Position numbers and translations under genes: made by a program. From NCBI GenBank assembly GCA_050874385.1, contig JBNMKO010000080.1, positions 1 to 15,388 of the forward strand: 15,388 nt of DNA. Direction: 5' to 3'. Below, piece after piece: positions 6,231 through 12,443 of this stretch (position 1 is its first letter; every line of letters starts with the position of its first letter). The notes under the pieces are model-generated. The model was given only the letters and a program-made list of their open reading frames with translations. It ran no database searches and had not been told where the DNA came from. The DNA is from CAG-882 sp050874385 (GTDB lineage: Bacteria > Bacillota > Clostridia > Lachnospirales > Lachnospiraceae).

Positions 6231-7259
6231 TCAGTCATGTATGAACATGGCATCTCCAAAACTGAAAAATCTATATTTTTCATCTACCGCGGTCTTATAT
6301 GCGTTTAATATATTGTCGCGCCCCGCAAGTGCCGATACCAGCATGAGAAGCGTCGACTCAGGCAGATGGAAATTGGTGATAAGACAATCCGCCGCCTTAA
6401 ACTTATAACCCGGATAGATAAATATATCTGTCTCCCGGCTGTCCGCATGGACAATTCCGTTCTCGTCGGTAGTCGACTCAAGGGTTCTAAGACTTGTCGT
6501 GCCAACGCAGATTATTCTTCCGCCTGCCGCTCGCGCCGCGTTAATCTTGTCAGCCTCCTCCTGTGTGACCACAAACATCTCGGAATGCATGTGATGCTCC
6601 TTAATATTCTCAACCTTCACAGGTCTGAATGTTCCGAGACCGACATGCAGAGTAACATTTGCGATTATAACACCTTTTTCGGACAGCTTTTCAAGAAGCT
6701 CCTTGGTGAAATGAAGCCCCGCTGTAGGTGCAGCCGCAGAGCCCTCATACTTTGCATAGACAGTCTGATAACGGTTCCTGTCCTGAAGCTTATGTGTGAT
6801 ATACGGCGGAAGCGGCATCTGGCCAAGCTCGTCAAGAACAGCCTCAAACACGCCCTCATAGTAGAACTTTATAAGCCTGTTTCCGTCCTCGACAATATCC
6901 AAAACCTCAGCCGTAAGCTTGCCCTCACCGAAGCTTATTCTGTCACCCGGTCTAGCCTTCTTGCCCGGCTTTACAAGAACCTCCCAGATATCGTTCTCCC
7001 TGCGCTTTAAGAGAAGCACCTCTATAGAAGCTCCTGTCCCCTCTCTCACTCCCATAAGTCTTGCCGGAATAACCTTGGTATTGTTCAGAACAAGACAGTC
7101 GCCCGGATTAATATAATCTATTATATCCTTAAAAACCTTATGCTCTATCTCCCCTGTGTTCTTGTCAAGAAGCATAAGCCTCGATGATGACCTGTCCTCA
7201 AGCGGGTCCTGCGCTATAAGCTCCTGTGGCAAATCGTAACTAAAATCATGTAAATTCAA
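6231..7259 (-). CDS. queA: S-adenosylmethionine:tRNA ribosyltransferase-isomerase QueA
   Basis: QueA transfers and isomerises the ribosyl part of S-adenosylmethionine onto preQ1-modified tRNA, giving epoxyqueuosine at position 34 of GUN-anticodon tRNAs. The 342-residue length is typical. Family segments are clear: LPQELIAQDPLEDRSSSRL near the N-terminus, LVLNNTKVIPARL, AAPTAGLHFT, VTLHVGLGTFRPV, GTTSLRTLES and DCLITNFHLPESTLLML. The reading frame begins at TTG (7257-7259) preceded by AGGAGTGG. No ATG or GTG lies in frame between that site and the conserved N-terminus, so TTG is the likely start. No other queuosine gene is visible. It lies between the pheT terminator and the PilZ gene. TTG initiation may lower its expression. 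Confidence 0.96.
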   Translation of the reverse strand: MNLHDFSYDLPQELIAQDPLEDRSSSRLMLLDKNTGEIEHKVFKDIIDYINPGDCLVLNNTKVIPARLMGVREGTGASIEVLLLKRRENDIWEVLVKPGKKARPGDRISFGEGKLTAEVLDIVEDGNRLIKFYYEGVFEAVLDELGQMPLPPYITHKLQDRNRYQTVYAKYEGSAAAPTAGLHFTKELLEKLSEKGVIIANVTLHVGLGTFRPVKVENIKEHHMHSEMFVVTQEEADKINAARAAGGRIICVGTTSLRTLESTTDENGIVHADSRETDIFIYPGYKFKAADCLITNFHLPESTLLMLVSALAGRDNILNAYKTAVDEKYRFFSFGDAMFIHD

Positions 7260-7295
7260 TTCTTTTCCACTCCTGTGTATACAATATATGTAATT

Positions 7296-7301
7296 ATTAT
7301 A
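7296..7301 (-). promoter_or_regulatory. Possible -10 element for queA-PilZ
   Basis: A perfect TATAAT on the minus strand lies 37 bases before the queA start, in the A/T-rich gap after the pheT terminator. The -35 position has no good hexamer and there is no TG extension, so the promoter call is tentative. Nothing else stands out in 7302-7386. Confidence 0.4.
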
Positions 7302-7386
7302 TCTTTAATGCTCGCTAAAATCTATAGTTATTGATGTATGTTGCATGGGTAATTAGAACCATTTTTTTGCACCATGTTACTATTTT

Positions 7387-7430
7387 CAAAAAATCCGGAC
7401 ATGTATCCATCACCCTGAATACATGCCCGG
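7387..7430 (-). terminator. Strong intrinsic terminator after pheT
   Basis: On the minus strand 7417-7430 pairs with 7395-7408 over 14 pairs (with G-U) around an 8-base loop, followed by A and six U. It lies 58 bases after the pheT stop and ends the pheST operon. Confidence 0.93.
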
Positions 7431-7488
7431 GTATATGTCAATCGGATAAATCATCCAAATTCATAATTTTCATGAATAATTGGCAAGA

Positions 7489-9900
7489 TTAGCTTCTCAT
7501 AAGCGCTCCATACACATCCCTGAGACAATTTACAATGCCATCAACCGCCTTATCAGTCATCTCATCCGTCACATCAAACTCATGTGATGCAAATACAATT
7601 CTGAACGCCATGCTCTTCTTTCCAAATCCAAGCTTCTCGCTCTCAAAGATATCAAAGAGGTCGACCTCGGACACAAGCGCATCTGCTTTCTCGATTGTGG
7701 CGATAATGTCACCGCACTCAACCTTCTTGTCGACTATCATGGCGATATCCCTGCTTGTCTTGGCAAATGTTGACTCTGGTGTGTAGGTTATCTCCTCCTT
7801 GAACTTTGTCTTTAACACATCATAGTTGAGCTCTGCAATAAAAATCTTGGTATCGTTCTTCTTGTCCTTTGCTATGGCAAGTGAGTCAATAACGTCATAT
7901 CTCAACTGACCGAATGTACCTATAAGTGTGCCATCGCAGTAAACCTCGGCTGTTCTTCCCGGATGAAGATATGGAACATTTCCTCTCTTGTAGGTAAACT
8001 TGATATTATTATAGGAAGCAAAATTTTCAAGTGTCTCCTTCATAGTGAAGAAATCTTCTTCTGAACCGGATGTTCCAAGGCACAATGTCTTAACCTCGTC
8101 AGGTGCCTCTGTGAGAGGAAGTGACTTTGGAATATATACATTTGCAAGCTCGAAGAAACGCAAATCCGTGTTTCCGTTCTTGATGTTGTTCTCGATAGCT
8201 CTCACCATCGCCGGAGCCATGAGAGTTCTCATAACACTCAGGTTCTCTGTTATAGGATTTAAGATTTCAATAACTTTTCTTTCCTTAGCATCGGCTGGTA
8301 TAAGGAACTCGTCAAGCTCATCCTTTGATGTCATGGCTATTGTCTGTATCTCATAGTAGCCCTGTGTGCAAAGGAAATTCTTTACGGAGAGCTCCTTGCT
8401 CTGAGCCGCATTTAATCCGCCGTTAGTCACAAGAGCCTCGCCAAGGAAGGTAGGAACAACCTTGTCATAACCGTACTCTCTTATGATTTCCTCGGCTATA
8501 TCCTGATAGTTCTCGATGTCCTCACGGTAACGAGGAACTGCAAGGGTGAGAACACCGTCAGCCAACTCAACCTCAAATGCAAGGTTTTTGAGTATTCTTA
8601 CCATCTCATCTTCCGGCACTTCTATGCCAAGTACATAGTTTACCTTTGCTGTAGGAACCTTTATTACCCTCTTTTCGGTGGAAGCGCCTGCACTCACATC
8701 AAACTGTGTTGAGCTTACCTTTGCAACGCCGAGTGTTGTCACGAGATTGAGTGCTCTTGCCATACCGCACTCAACAGAGTACTCGTCGATACCTTTCTCA
8801 TAGCGCGATGCCGCATCAGACTGAAGTCCAAGACCTCTCGCTGTCTTTCTTACATTGTCCTTCATAAACTTTGCGGACTCAAAGAGCACTTCCTTTGTGT
8901 TCTCGGTAATCTCACTGTTGAGACCTCCCATAACGCCCGCAAGACCTACAGCTTTTACCTTGTCGCATATAAGTAGATTATTATGATTGAGCACTCTCTC
9001 CTTGCCATCGAGTGTCACAAGCTTCTCGCCGTCCTGCGCCCTTCTGACAACGATTGATGAGCCCTCAAGAGTATTCAAATCGAAAGCGTGCATAGGCTGA
9101 CCAATCTCAACAAGAACATAGTTTGTTATATCAACCATCGCATTTATAGCATTGTGTCCAACCGCGATAAGTCTTCTCTTCATCCAGAGAGGTGACTCCT
9201 TATACTGGACATCATATACATAGTGACCTAAGTATCTTGGACAGATATCCTGACTCTCAACAATCACACTGATTTCAGGCTTAGTCACCTCGTCGCATGT
9301 ATAGCTCATGTCCGGAAGCTTGATTTCCTTTCCAAGAAAAGCCGCAACCTCGCGCGCAAGACCGAGCACTGACTGGCAGTCAGGTCTGTTAGCTGTCACG
9401 GAGATATCGAACACATAATCATCAAGTCCAAGATAAGTCTTTATGTCCTCGCCTACAGGTGCGTCCTCGTCCAAAATCATAATGCCGTTTACATCAGCGC
9501 CCTTGTACCAGTCCTTGTCAAGACCAAGCTCTCCGCCTGAACAGAGCATACCGTAGGACATCATATCCTTCATCTTTCTAGGTGTAATCTCCATGCCGTT
9601 AGGAAGCTTTGCGCCGACTATACATGCCGGAACCTTTGCACCCTGAAATACATTGTCGGCACCTGTGAGGATTAGGTGGTCGTGACCCTGCTCACCACAG
9701 TCGATGTGACAAATGTAAAGATGTGTTCCTTCATACTTCTCTATGGAAGTGACCTGTCCAACATAAACTTTCTCAATATTCTCACCAAGGTACTCAACAC
9801 CCTCAACCTCGAAGCCCGCACCGAAAAACTTCTTCTCAAGCTCCTGTGGAGTGACATCTATATCTACATATTCCTTTAACCAACTAAGTAATACTTTCAT
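7489..9900 (-). CDS. pheT: Phenylalanine--tRNA ligase beta subunit
   Basis: This is the beta subunit of the cytosolic alpha2-beta2 PheRS, which charges tRNA-Phe and edits misacylated Tyr-tRNA-Phe. At 803 residues it is full length. The N-terminal MKVLLSWLKEYVDID start and an EMAP-like tRNA-binding domain (about 40-150, containing KLPNGMEI and YGMLCSGGELGL) are followed by the B3/B4 editing region (about 210-390, with GHNAINAMVDITNYVL and MHAFDLNTL). The B5 domain is near 400-475, then the catalytic-like core, and a C-terminal anticodon-binding fold (about 710-803, from STFAKTSRDIAMIVD to GALMRS). It starts 22 bases after pheS with GGAG 7 bases before the ATG, so the two subunits are co-expressed under the T-box leader. 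Confidence 0.98.
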   Translation of the reverse strand: MKVLLSWLKEYVDIDVTPQELEKKFFGAGFEVEGVEYLGENIEKVYVGQVTSIEKYEGTHLYICHIDCGEQGHDHLILTGADNVFQGAKVPACIVGAKLPNGMEITPRKMKDMMSYGMLCSGGELGLDKDWYKGADVNGIMILDEDAPVGEDIKTYLGLDDYVFDISVTANRPDCQSVLGLAREVAAFLGKEIKLPDMSYTCDEVTKPEISVIVESQDICPRYLGHYVYDVQYKESPLWMKRRLIAVGHNAINAMVDITNYVLVEIGQPMHAFDLNTLEGSSIVVRRAQDGEKLVTLDGKERVLNHNNLLICDKVKAVGLAGVMGGLNSEITENTKEVLFESAKFMKDNVRKTARGLGLQSDAASRYEKGIDEYSVECGMARALNLVTTLGVAKVSSTQFDVSAGASTEKRVIKVPTAKVNYVLGIEVPEDEMVRILKNLAFEVELADGVLTLAVPRYREDIENYQDIAEEIIREYGYDKVVPTFLGEALVTNGGLNAAQSKELSVKNFLCTQGYYEIQTIAMTSKDELDEFLIPADAKERKVIEILNPITENLSVMRTLMAPAMVRAIENNIKNGNTDLRFFELANVYIPKSLPLTEAPDEVKTLCLGTSGSEEDFFTMKETLENFASYNNIKFTYKRGNVPYLHPGRTAEVYCDGTLIGTFGQLRYDVIDSLAIAKDKKNDTKIFIAELNYDVLKTKFKEEITYTPESTFAKTSRDIAMIVDKKVECGDIIATIEKADALVSEVDLFDIFESEKLGFGKKSMAFRIVFASHEFDVTDEMTDKAVDGIVNCLRDVYGALMRS

Positions 9901-9922
9901 ATTTTTTCTCCATTTCCGACTG

Positions 9923-10942
9923 TTATGCCTTAAACTGCTTCAAAAATTCAATGTCATTTTCAAAAAGCTTGCCCATGTGGTTGATACCGTACTTGAGCAT
10001 CGCGATACGCTCGATACCGATACCAAACGCAAGTCCTGAATACTCCTCGGAGTCTATTCCGCAGTTCTCAAGAACTTTCTTGTTGACGATACCGCCACCA
10101 AGAACCTCAATCCAGCCTGTTCCCTTGCAGAGTGAACAGCCACAGCCGCCGCACTTAAAGCAGCTCACATCGACCTCAACGGAAGGCTCCGTAAATGGGA
10201 AATATGAAGGACGAAGTCTCGTCTTTACATCCCCGGTAAAGAGCTTCTTTACGAACTCATCGAGCATACCCTGTAAATCGCAGAGAGTGATGTGCTTATC
10301 TACAACAAGTCCCTCCATCTGGCTGAACATCGGTGAATGTGTGGCATCGGAATCGGAGCGGAATACCTTACCCGGTACAAGCACCTTGATAGGCGGCTTC
10401 TTTGCATCCATTGTACGAATCTGTCCCGGTGATGTATGGGTACGAAGGAGCAAATCCTCAGTCAACCAGAATGTATCCTGCATGTCTCTTGAAGGATGGT
10501 CTTTTAGCACATTGAGTCTTGTGAAGTTGTGGTCGTCATCCTCAATCTCCGGCCCCTCAAAAATCTCAAAGCCCATTCCGGCGAACACGTTAATCATCTC
10601 ATACTTTACGGCTGTGAGTGGATGAAGATTTCCCATAGGACGTGTCTTTATAGGTACAGTGACATCTATCGTCTCCCTCTCGTACTTCTGCGCAAGTTCA
10701 AGAGCCTCAATCTCCTTCTTCTTCTCGTCATACTTTTCCTGAACCCAGTTCTTCACATCGTTCACGAACTGACCGTATGCCTTCTTCTCCTCCTTGGCAA
10801 CCTCCTTAATTCCATTCATAAGACTTGGAACAGAACCATTCTTACTGAGGTATGTCTTCCAAACCTCCGAGAGCTGACTCTCAGACTTGGCTGTCTCAAT
10901 GTCGTTTAAGAATTTCTTCTTCAAATCATCTGCATTAAACAT
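9923..10942 (-). CDS. pheS: Phenylalanine--tRNA ligase alpha subunit
   Basis: This is the catalytic alpha subunit of PheRS. The 339-residue length is typical. An N-terminal coiled-coil region (about 1-90) contacts tRNA. The class II core then shows motif 2, with FRSDSDATHSPMFSQMEG at 194-211, and motif 3, GLAFGIGIERIAML at 303-316, containing the usual Ala-Phe of the Phe pocket. A Cys-rich insert at 261-272 has five cysteines (261, 264, 267, 269, 272), as in many Gram-positive PheS proteins. A good AGGAG precedes the ATG. It is controlled by the T-box leader at 11041-11265, so it rises when tRNA-Phe is uncharged. Confidence 0.98.
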   Translation of the reverse strand: MFNADDLKKKFLNDIETAKSESQLSEVWKTYLSKNGSVPSLMNGIKEVAKEEKKAYGQFVNDVKNWVQEKYDEKKKEIEALELAQKYERETIDVTVPIKTRPMGNLHPLTAVKYEMINVFAGMGFEIFEGPEIEDDDHNFTRLNVLKDHPSRDMQDTFWLTEDLLLRTHTSPGQIRTMDAKKPPIKVLVPGKVFRSDSDATHSPMFSQMEGLVVDKHITLCDLQGMLDEFVKKLFTGDVKTRLRPSYFPFTEPSVEVDVSCFKCGGCGCSLCKGTGWIEVLGGGIVNKKVLENCGIDSEEYSGLAFGIGIERIAMLKYGINHMGKLFENDIEFLKQFKA

Positions 10943-11040
10943 GTCATTTCTCCTTTTCTTTTTCCATCATCCGTGTATAAACACAAATTCGCAATCCGCC
11001 TTATCAGCCTGCTTGCTCATTTGAAAACAATTTATACACT

Positions 11041-11075
11041 AAAAAAACCCCGCCCCTCAAAAACGAGGGACGAGG
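11041..11075 (-). terminator. T-box-controlled intrinsic terminator
   Basis: On the minus strand CCTCGTCCCTC (11065-11075) pairs with GAGGGGCGGGG (11048-11058) over 11 positions, allowing G-U, around a 6-base loop, followed by seven U. It is the regulated terminator of the leader. It would also stop read-through from the upstream ABC operon when Phe-tRNA is plentiful. Confidence 0.93.
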
Positions 11076-11265
11076 CATAAACTCGCGGTACCACCCTGAT
11101 TCCCGGAAACTTCCGGACACTCAACTAATGCGTAACGTGCATATACGTCACTCTCTACAAGCAATCCTTCAAGAGTGCGGCTCCAACGGGAACTTTAGCA
11201 GCTATCTGAACCTAAAGCGGGCTTCCAGCCGATGACCCACTCTCTCTGTCGGAAAATATCTGCCT
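11041..11265 (-). ncRNA. T-box riboswitch leader, Phe-specific, for pheST
   Basis: The T-box sequence AGGGTGGTACCGCG is exact on the minus strand (11084-11097). Its variable base, U in UGGU, can pair with discriminator A73 of tRNA-Phe. Upstream are AGAGAG and a helix AGAGUGGG/CCCGCUUU closing a loop that contains GGCUGGAAG, as in Stem I distal regions. The segment AAAG-UUC-CCGUUGGAGC follows, and I take UUC (11190-11192) as the Phe specifier codon because of its position before the conserved GGAGC. Two further stem-loops precede the T-box. Uncharged tRNA-Phe should stabilise the antiterminator against the terminator at 11041-11075. The region from 10943 to 11040, between terminator and pheS, holds nothing else that I can name. 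Confidence 0.93.
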
Positions 11266-11270
11266 AATAC

Positions 11271-11301
11271 ATTATAACATCTGCAAACCTATACGCTCCA
11301 A
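11271..11301 (-). promoter_or_regulatory. Promoter of the pheST T-box leader
   Basis: TGTTATAAT (11271-11279, minus strand) is a perfect extended -10 element. TTGGAG (11296-11301) lies 19 bases further upstream as a weak -35. Extended -10 promoters tolerate weak -35 boxes. The predicted start near 11264 matches the beginning of the structured leader. Confidence 0.7.
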
Positions 11302-11324
11302 AAATCCATGCTCCTTGTGAACTA

Positions 11325-11348
11325 CCCCATTGTCTAAAAGCAATGGGA
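11325..11348 (-). other. Hairpin upstream of the pheST promoter
   Basis: CCCCATTG (11325-11332) and CAATGGGA (11341-11348) form an 8-position stem (one G-U on the minus strand) with an 8-base loop. The stop codon of the candidate 48-codon ORF falls in the loop. No U-run follows on either strand, so it is not a standard terminator. It may end or protect a short transcript from the promoter at 11486-11513. Confidence 0.4.
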
Positions 11349-11480
11349 TTGCAACAGCATCATTTCAAAACATATCGCAAATATATAATCTTCGTCTTCA
11401 CAGCTTTTATTCATTATCTTATTTATCAAGTACATTGTCGAATATCTATATTTTTCCAAATCAAAAATACCCAACAACAT
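11334..11480 (-). CDS. Possible leaderless small protein, 48 aa (uncertain)
   Basis: An ATG at 11478-11480 opens 48 codons ending at TAG (11334-11336). There is no Shine-Dalgarno sequence, but the consensus promoter at 11486-11513 predicts a transcript starting at or one base from this ATG, as in a leaderless mRNA. The peptide is mixed in character, with two runs of hydrophobic residues, several Cys and Met, and a CEDEDY acidic patch. I do not recognise it. The same frame extends upstream to a TTG at 11519, but that would lie across the promoter. It could equally be chance, an sRNA body, or the remnant of a lost gene after the ABC operon. Confidence 0.2.
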   Translation of the reverse strand: MLLGIFDLEKYRYSTMYLINKIMNKSCEDEDYIFAICFEMMLLQSHCF

Positions 11481-11485
11481 ATTAA

Positions 11486-11513
11486 ATTTTAACACACGAA
11501 CTATTTTTGTCAA
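11486..11513 (-). promoter_or_regulatory. Consensus promoter directly after the ABC ATPase gene
   Basis: TTGACA (11508-11513, minus strand), a 16-base spacer and TAAAAT (11486-11491). The match is better than that of the pheST promoter downstream. It begins ten bases after the ATPase stop codon. The predicted start is at 11479-11480. No recognised gene lies between here and the T-box leader, so its product is a small RNA, a small protein, or extra transcription into pheST. Confidence 0.65.
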
Positions 11514-11522
11514 GCACAAAAA

Positions 11523-12422
11523 TTATTTGTCCTCGATTTCATCCACATAGTACAAGTACACATCCTCAAGATTTACCTCCTCTTTTCTTATATGCTCTGC
11601 CCCATCCGGCGCATCATCACATATAAGTCTGAGACAACATCTGTCCCCATGCTGCCTTGTATTTCCCACGCGGTATTTTTTGCGAATTGACGCAACACTT
11701 TCCTTATCACACTCATACTCAAAAACCTTGTCCTCCACCGATGCAACCAGCTCCTCCGGCGTTCCCGACTTTATAATCTCGCCCTTTTTCATGAGAAGAA
11801 CACAGTCGGCGATAGACTCAATATCACTCACAATATGCGTCGCAAGAAGCACAATCCTCTCACTTGAAAGCTCCGAAATATAATTTCTTATGGCAATTCG
11901 CTCCTTGGGGTCAAGTCCCGCAGTAGGCTCGTCCATAATCAGTATGCGCGGATTTCCCAGAAGAGCCTGCGCAAGCATAAGGCGCTGTCTCATTCCACCC
12001 GAAAAGCCGCCAATCTTTTTGTCAGCCACATCGCTTAAATTTACAATTTTTAAAAGCTCCGCTATCTGAGCCGCGGCAGCTTTCCTCTTTATGCCCTTTA
12101 TCTCTGCCATATAATACAGAAAGCTCTTTGCCGAGAAATCCTCATAAAAGCCCTGTTGCTGCGGCATATAGCCAATCAGCTCGCGGAAACTCTCGCCATA
12201 TTTTAGTATATCCTTGCCATTATATAGCACTCTCCCGCCCATGTCCTTCTTATCCCTGTCGATGTTGTCGGTTATAAGATTTATCATGGTTGACTTTCCG
12301 GCTCCGTTGGCTCCAAGTATGCCGTACACACCGCACTTAAACTCATAATTCACACCCTTTAATGCCTGCACAGTCCCGTATGTCTTTCTAAGATTTTCAA
12401 GGACAAGACTCATATCATTCAT
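11523..12422 (-). CDS. ABC transporter ATP-binding protein (CcmA/BcrA-type)
   Basis: This is a 299-residue ATPase that powers the large permease encoded 21 bases upstream. Walker A is GANGAGKST (37-45), the Q-loop is GYMPQQQG (84-91), the signature is FSGGMRQR (140-147), Walker B is ILIMDEP (160-166) and the switch histidine is in LATH (H196). All catalytic positions are intact. After about residue 220 a C-terminal extension of some 75 residues ends in NLEDVYLYYVDEIEDK, a tail common in ABC-2 exporter ATPases. AGAGGTGG lies a few bases before the first ATG. A second ATG three codons later is possible. It belongs to the DrrA/CcmA-like group by motif pattern. The substrate is unknown. Confidence 0.92.
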   Translation of the reverse strand: MNDMSLVLENLRKTYGTVQALKGVNYEFKCGVYGILGANGAGKSTMINLITDNIDRDKKDMGGRVLYNGKDILKYGESFRELIGYMPQQQGFYEDFSAKSFLYYMAEIKGIKRKAAAAQIAELLKIVNLSDVADKKIGGFSGGMRQRLMLAQALLGNPRILIMDEPTAGLDPKERIAIRNYISELSSERIVLLATHIVSDIESIADCVLLMKKGEIIKSGTPEELVASVEDKVFEYECDKESVASIRKKYRVGNTRQHGDRCCLRLICDDAPDGAEHIRKEEVNLEDVYLYYVDEIEDK

Positions 12423-12443
12423 GCTTCCACCTCTCTCAAATTC

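Noticed and set aside
6366..7010. A 214-codon plus-strand frame opposite queA
   Set aside because: It is antisense to a full-length QueA coding region and has no ribosome-binding site, promoter or recognisable domain.
10127..10162. The Cys-rich PheS insert as a novel metal site
   Set aside because: Similar Cys-rich segments are present in PheS of other Gram-positive bacteria, so it is not new here.
9951..10625. A 224-codon plus-strand frame opposite pheS
   Set aside because: It is antisense to pheS, contains no known motif, and has a Ser/Pro-rich composition typical of the complement of a conserved gene.
11325..11348. Terminator for the large ABC operon
   Set aside because: The stem is good, but no U-run follows on either strand, so it is listed only as a hairpin.
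11334..11480. A pheST leader peptide of the attenuator type
   Set aside because: The short ORF has only isolated Phe codons and ends well before the T-box leader, which already explains Phe control.
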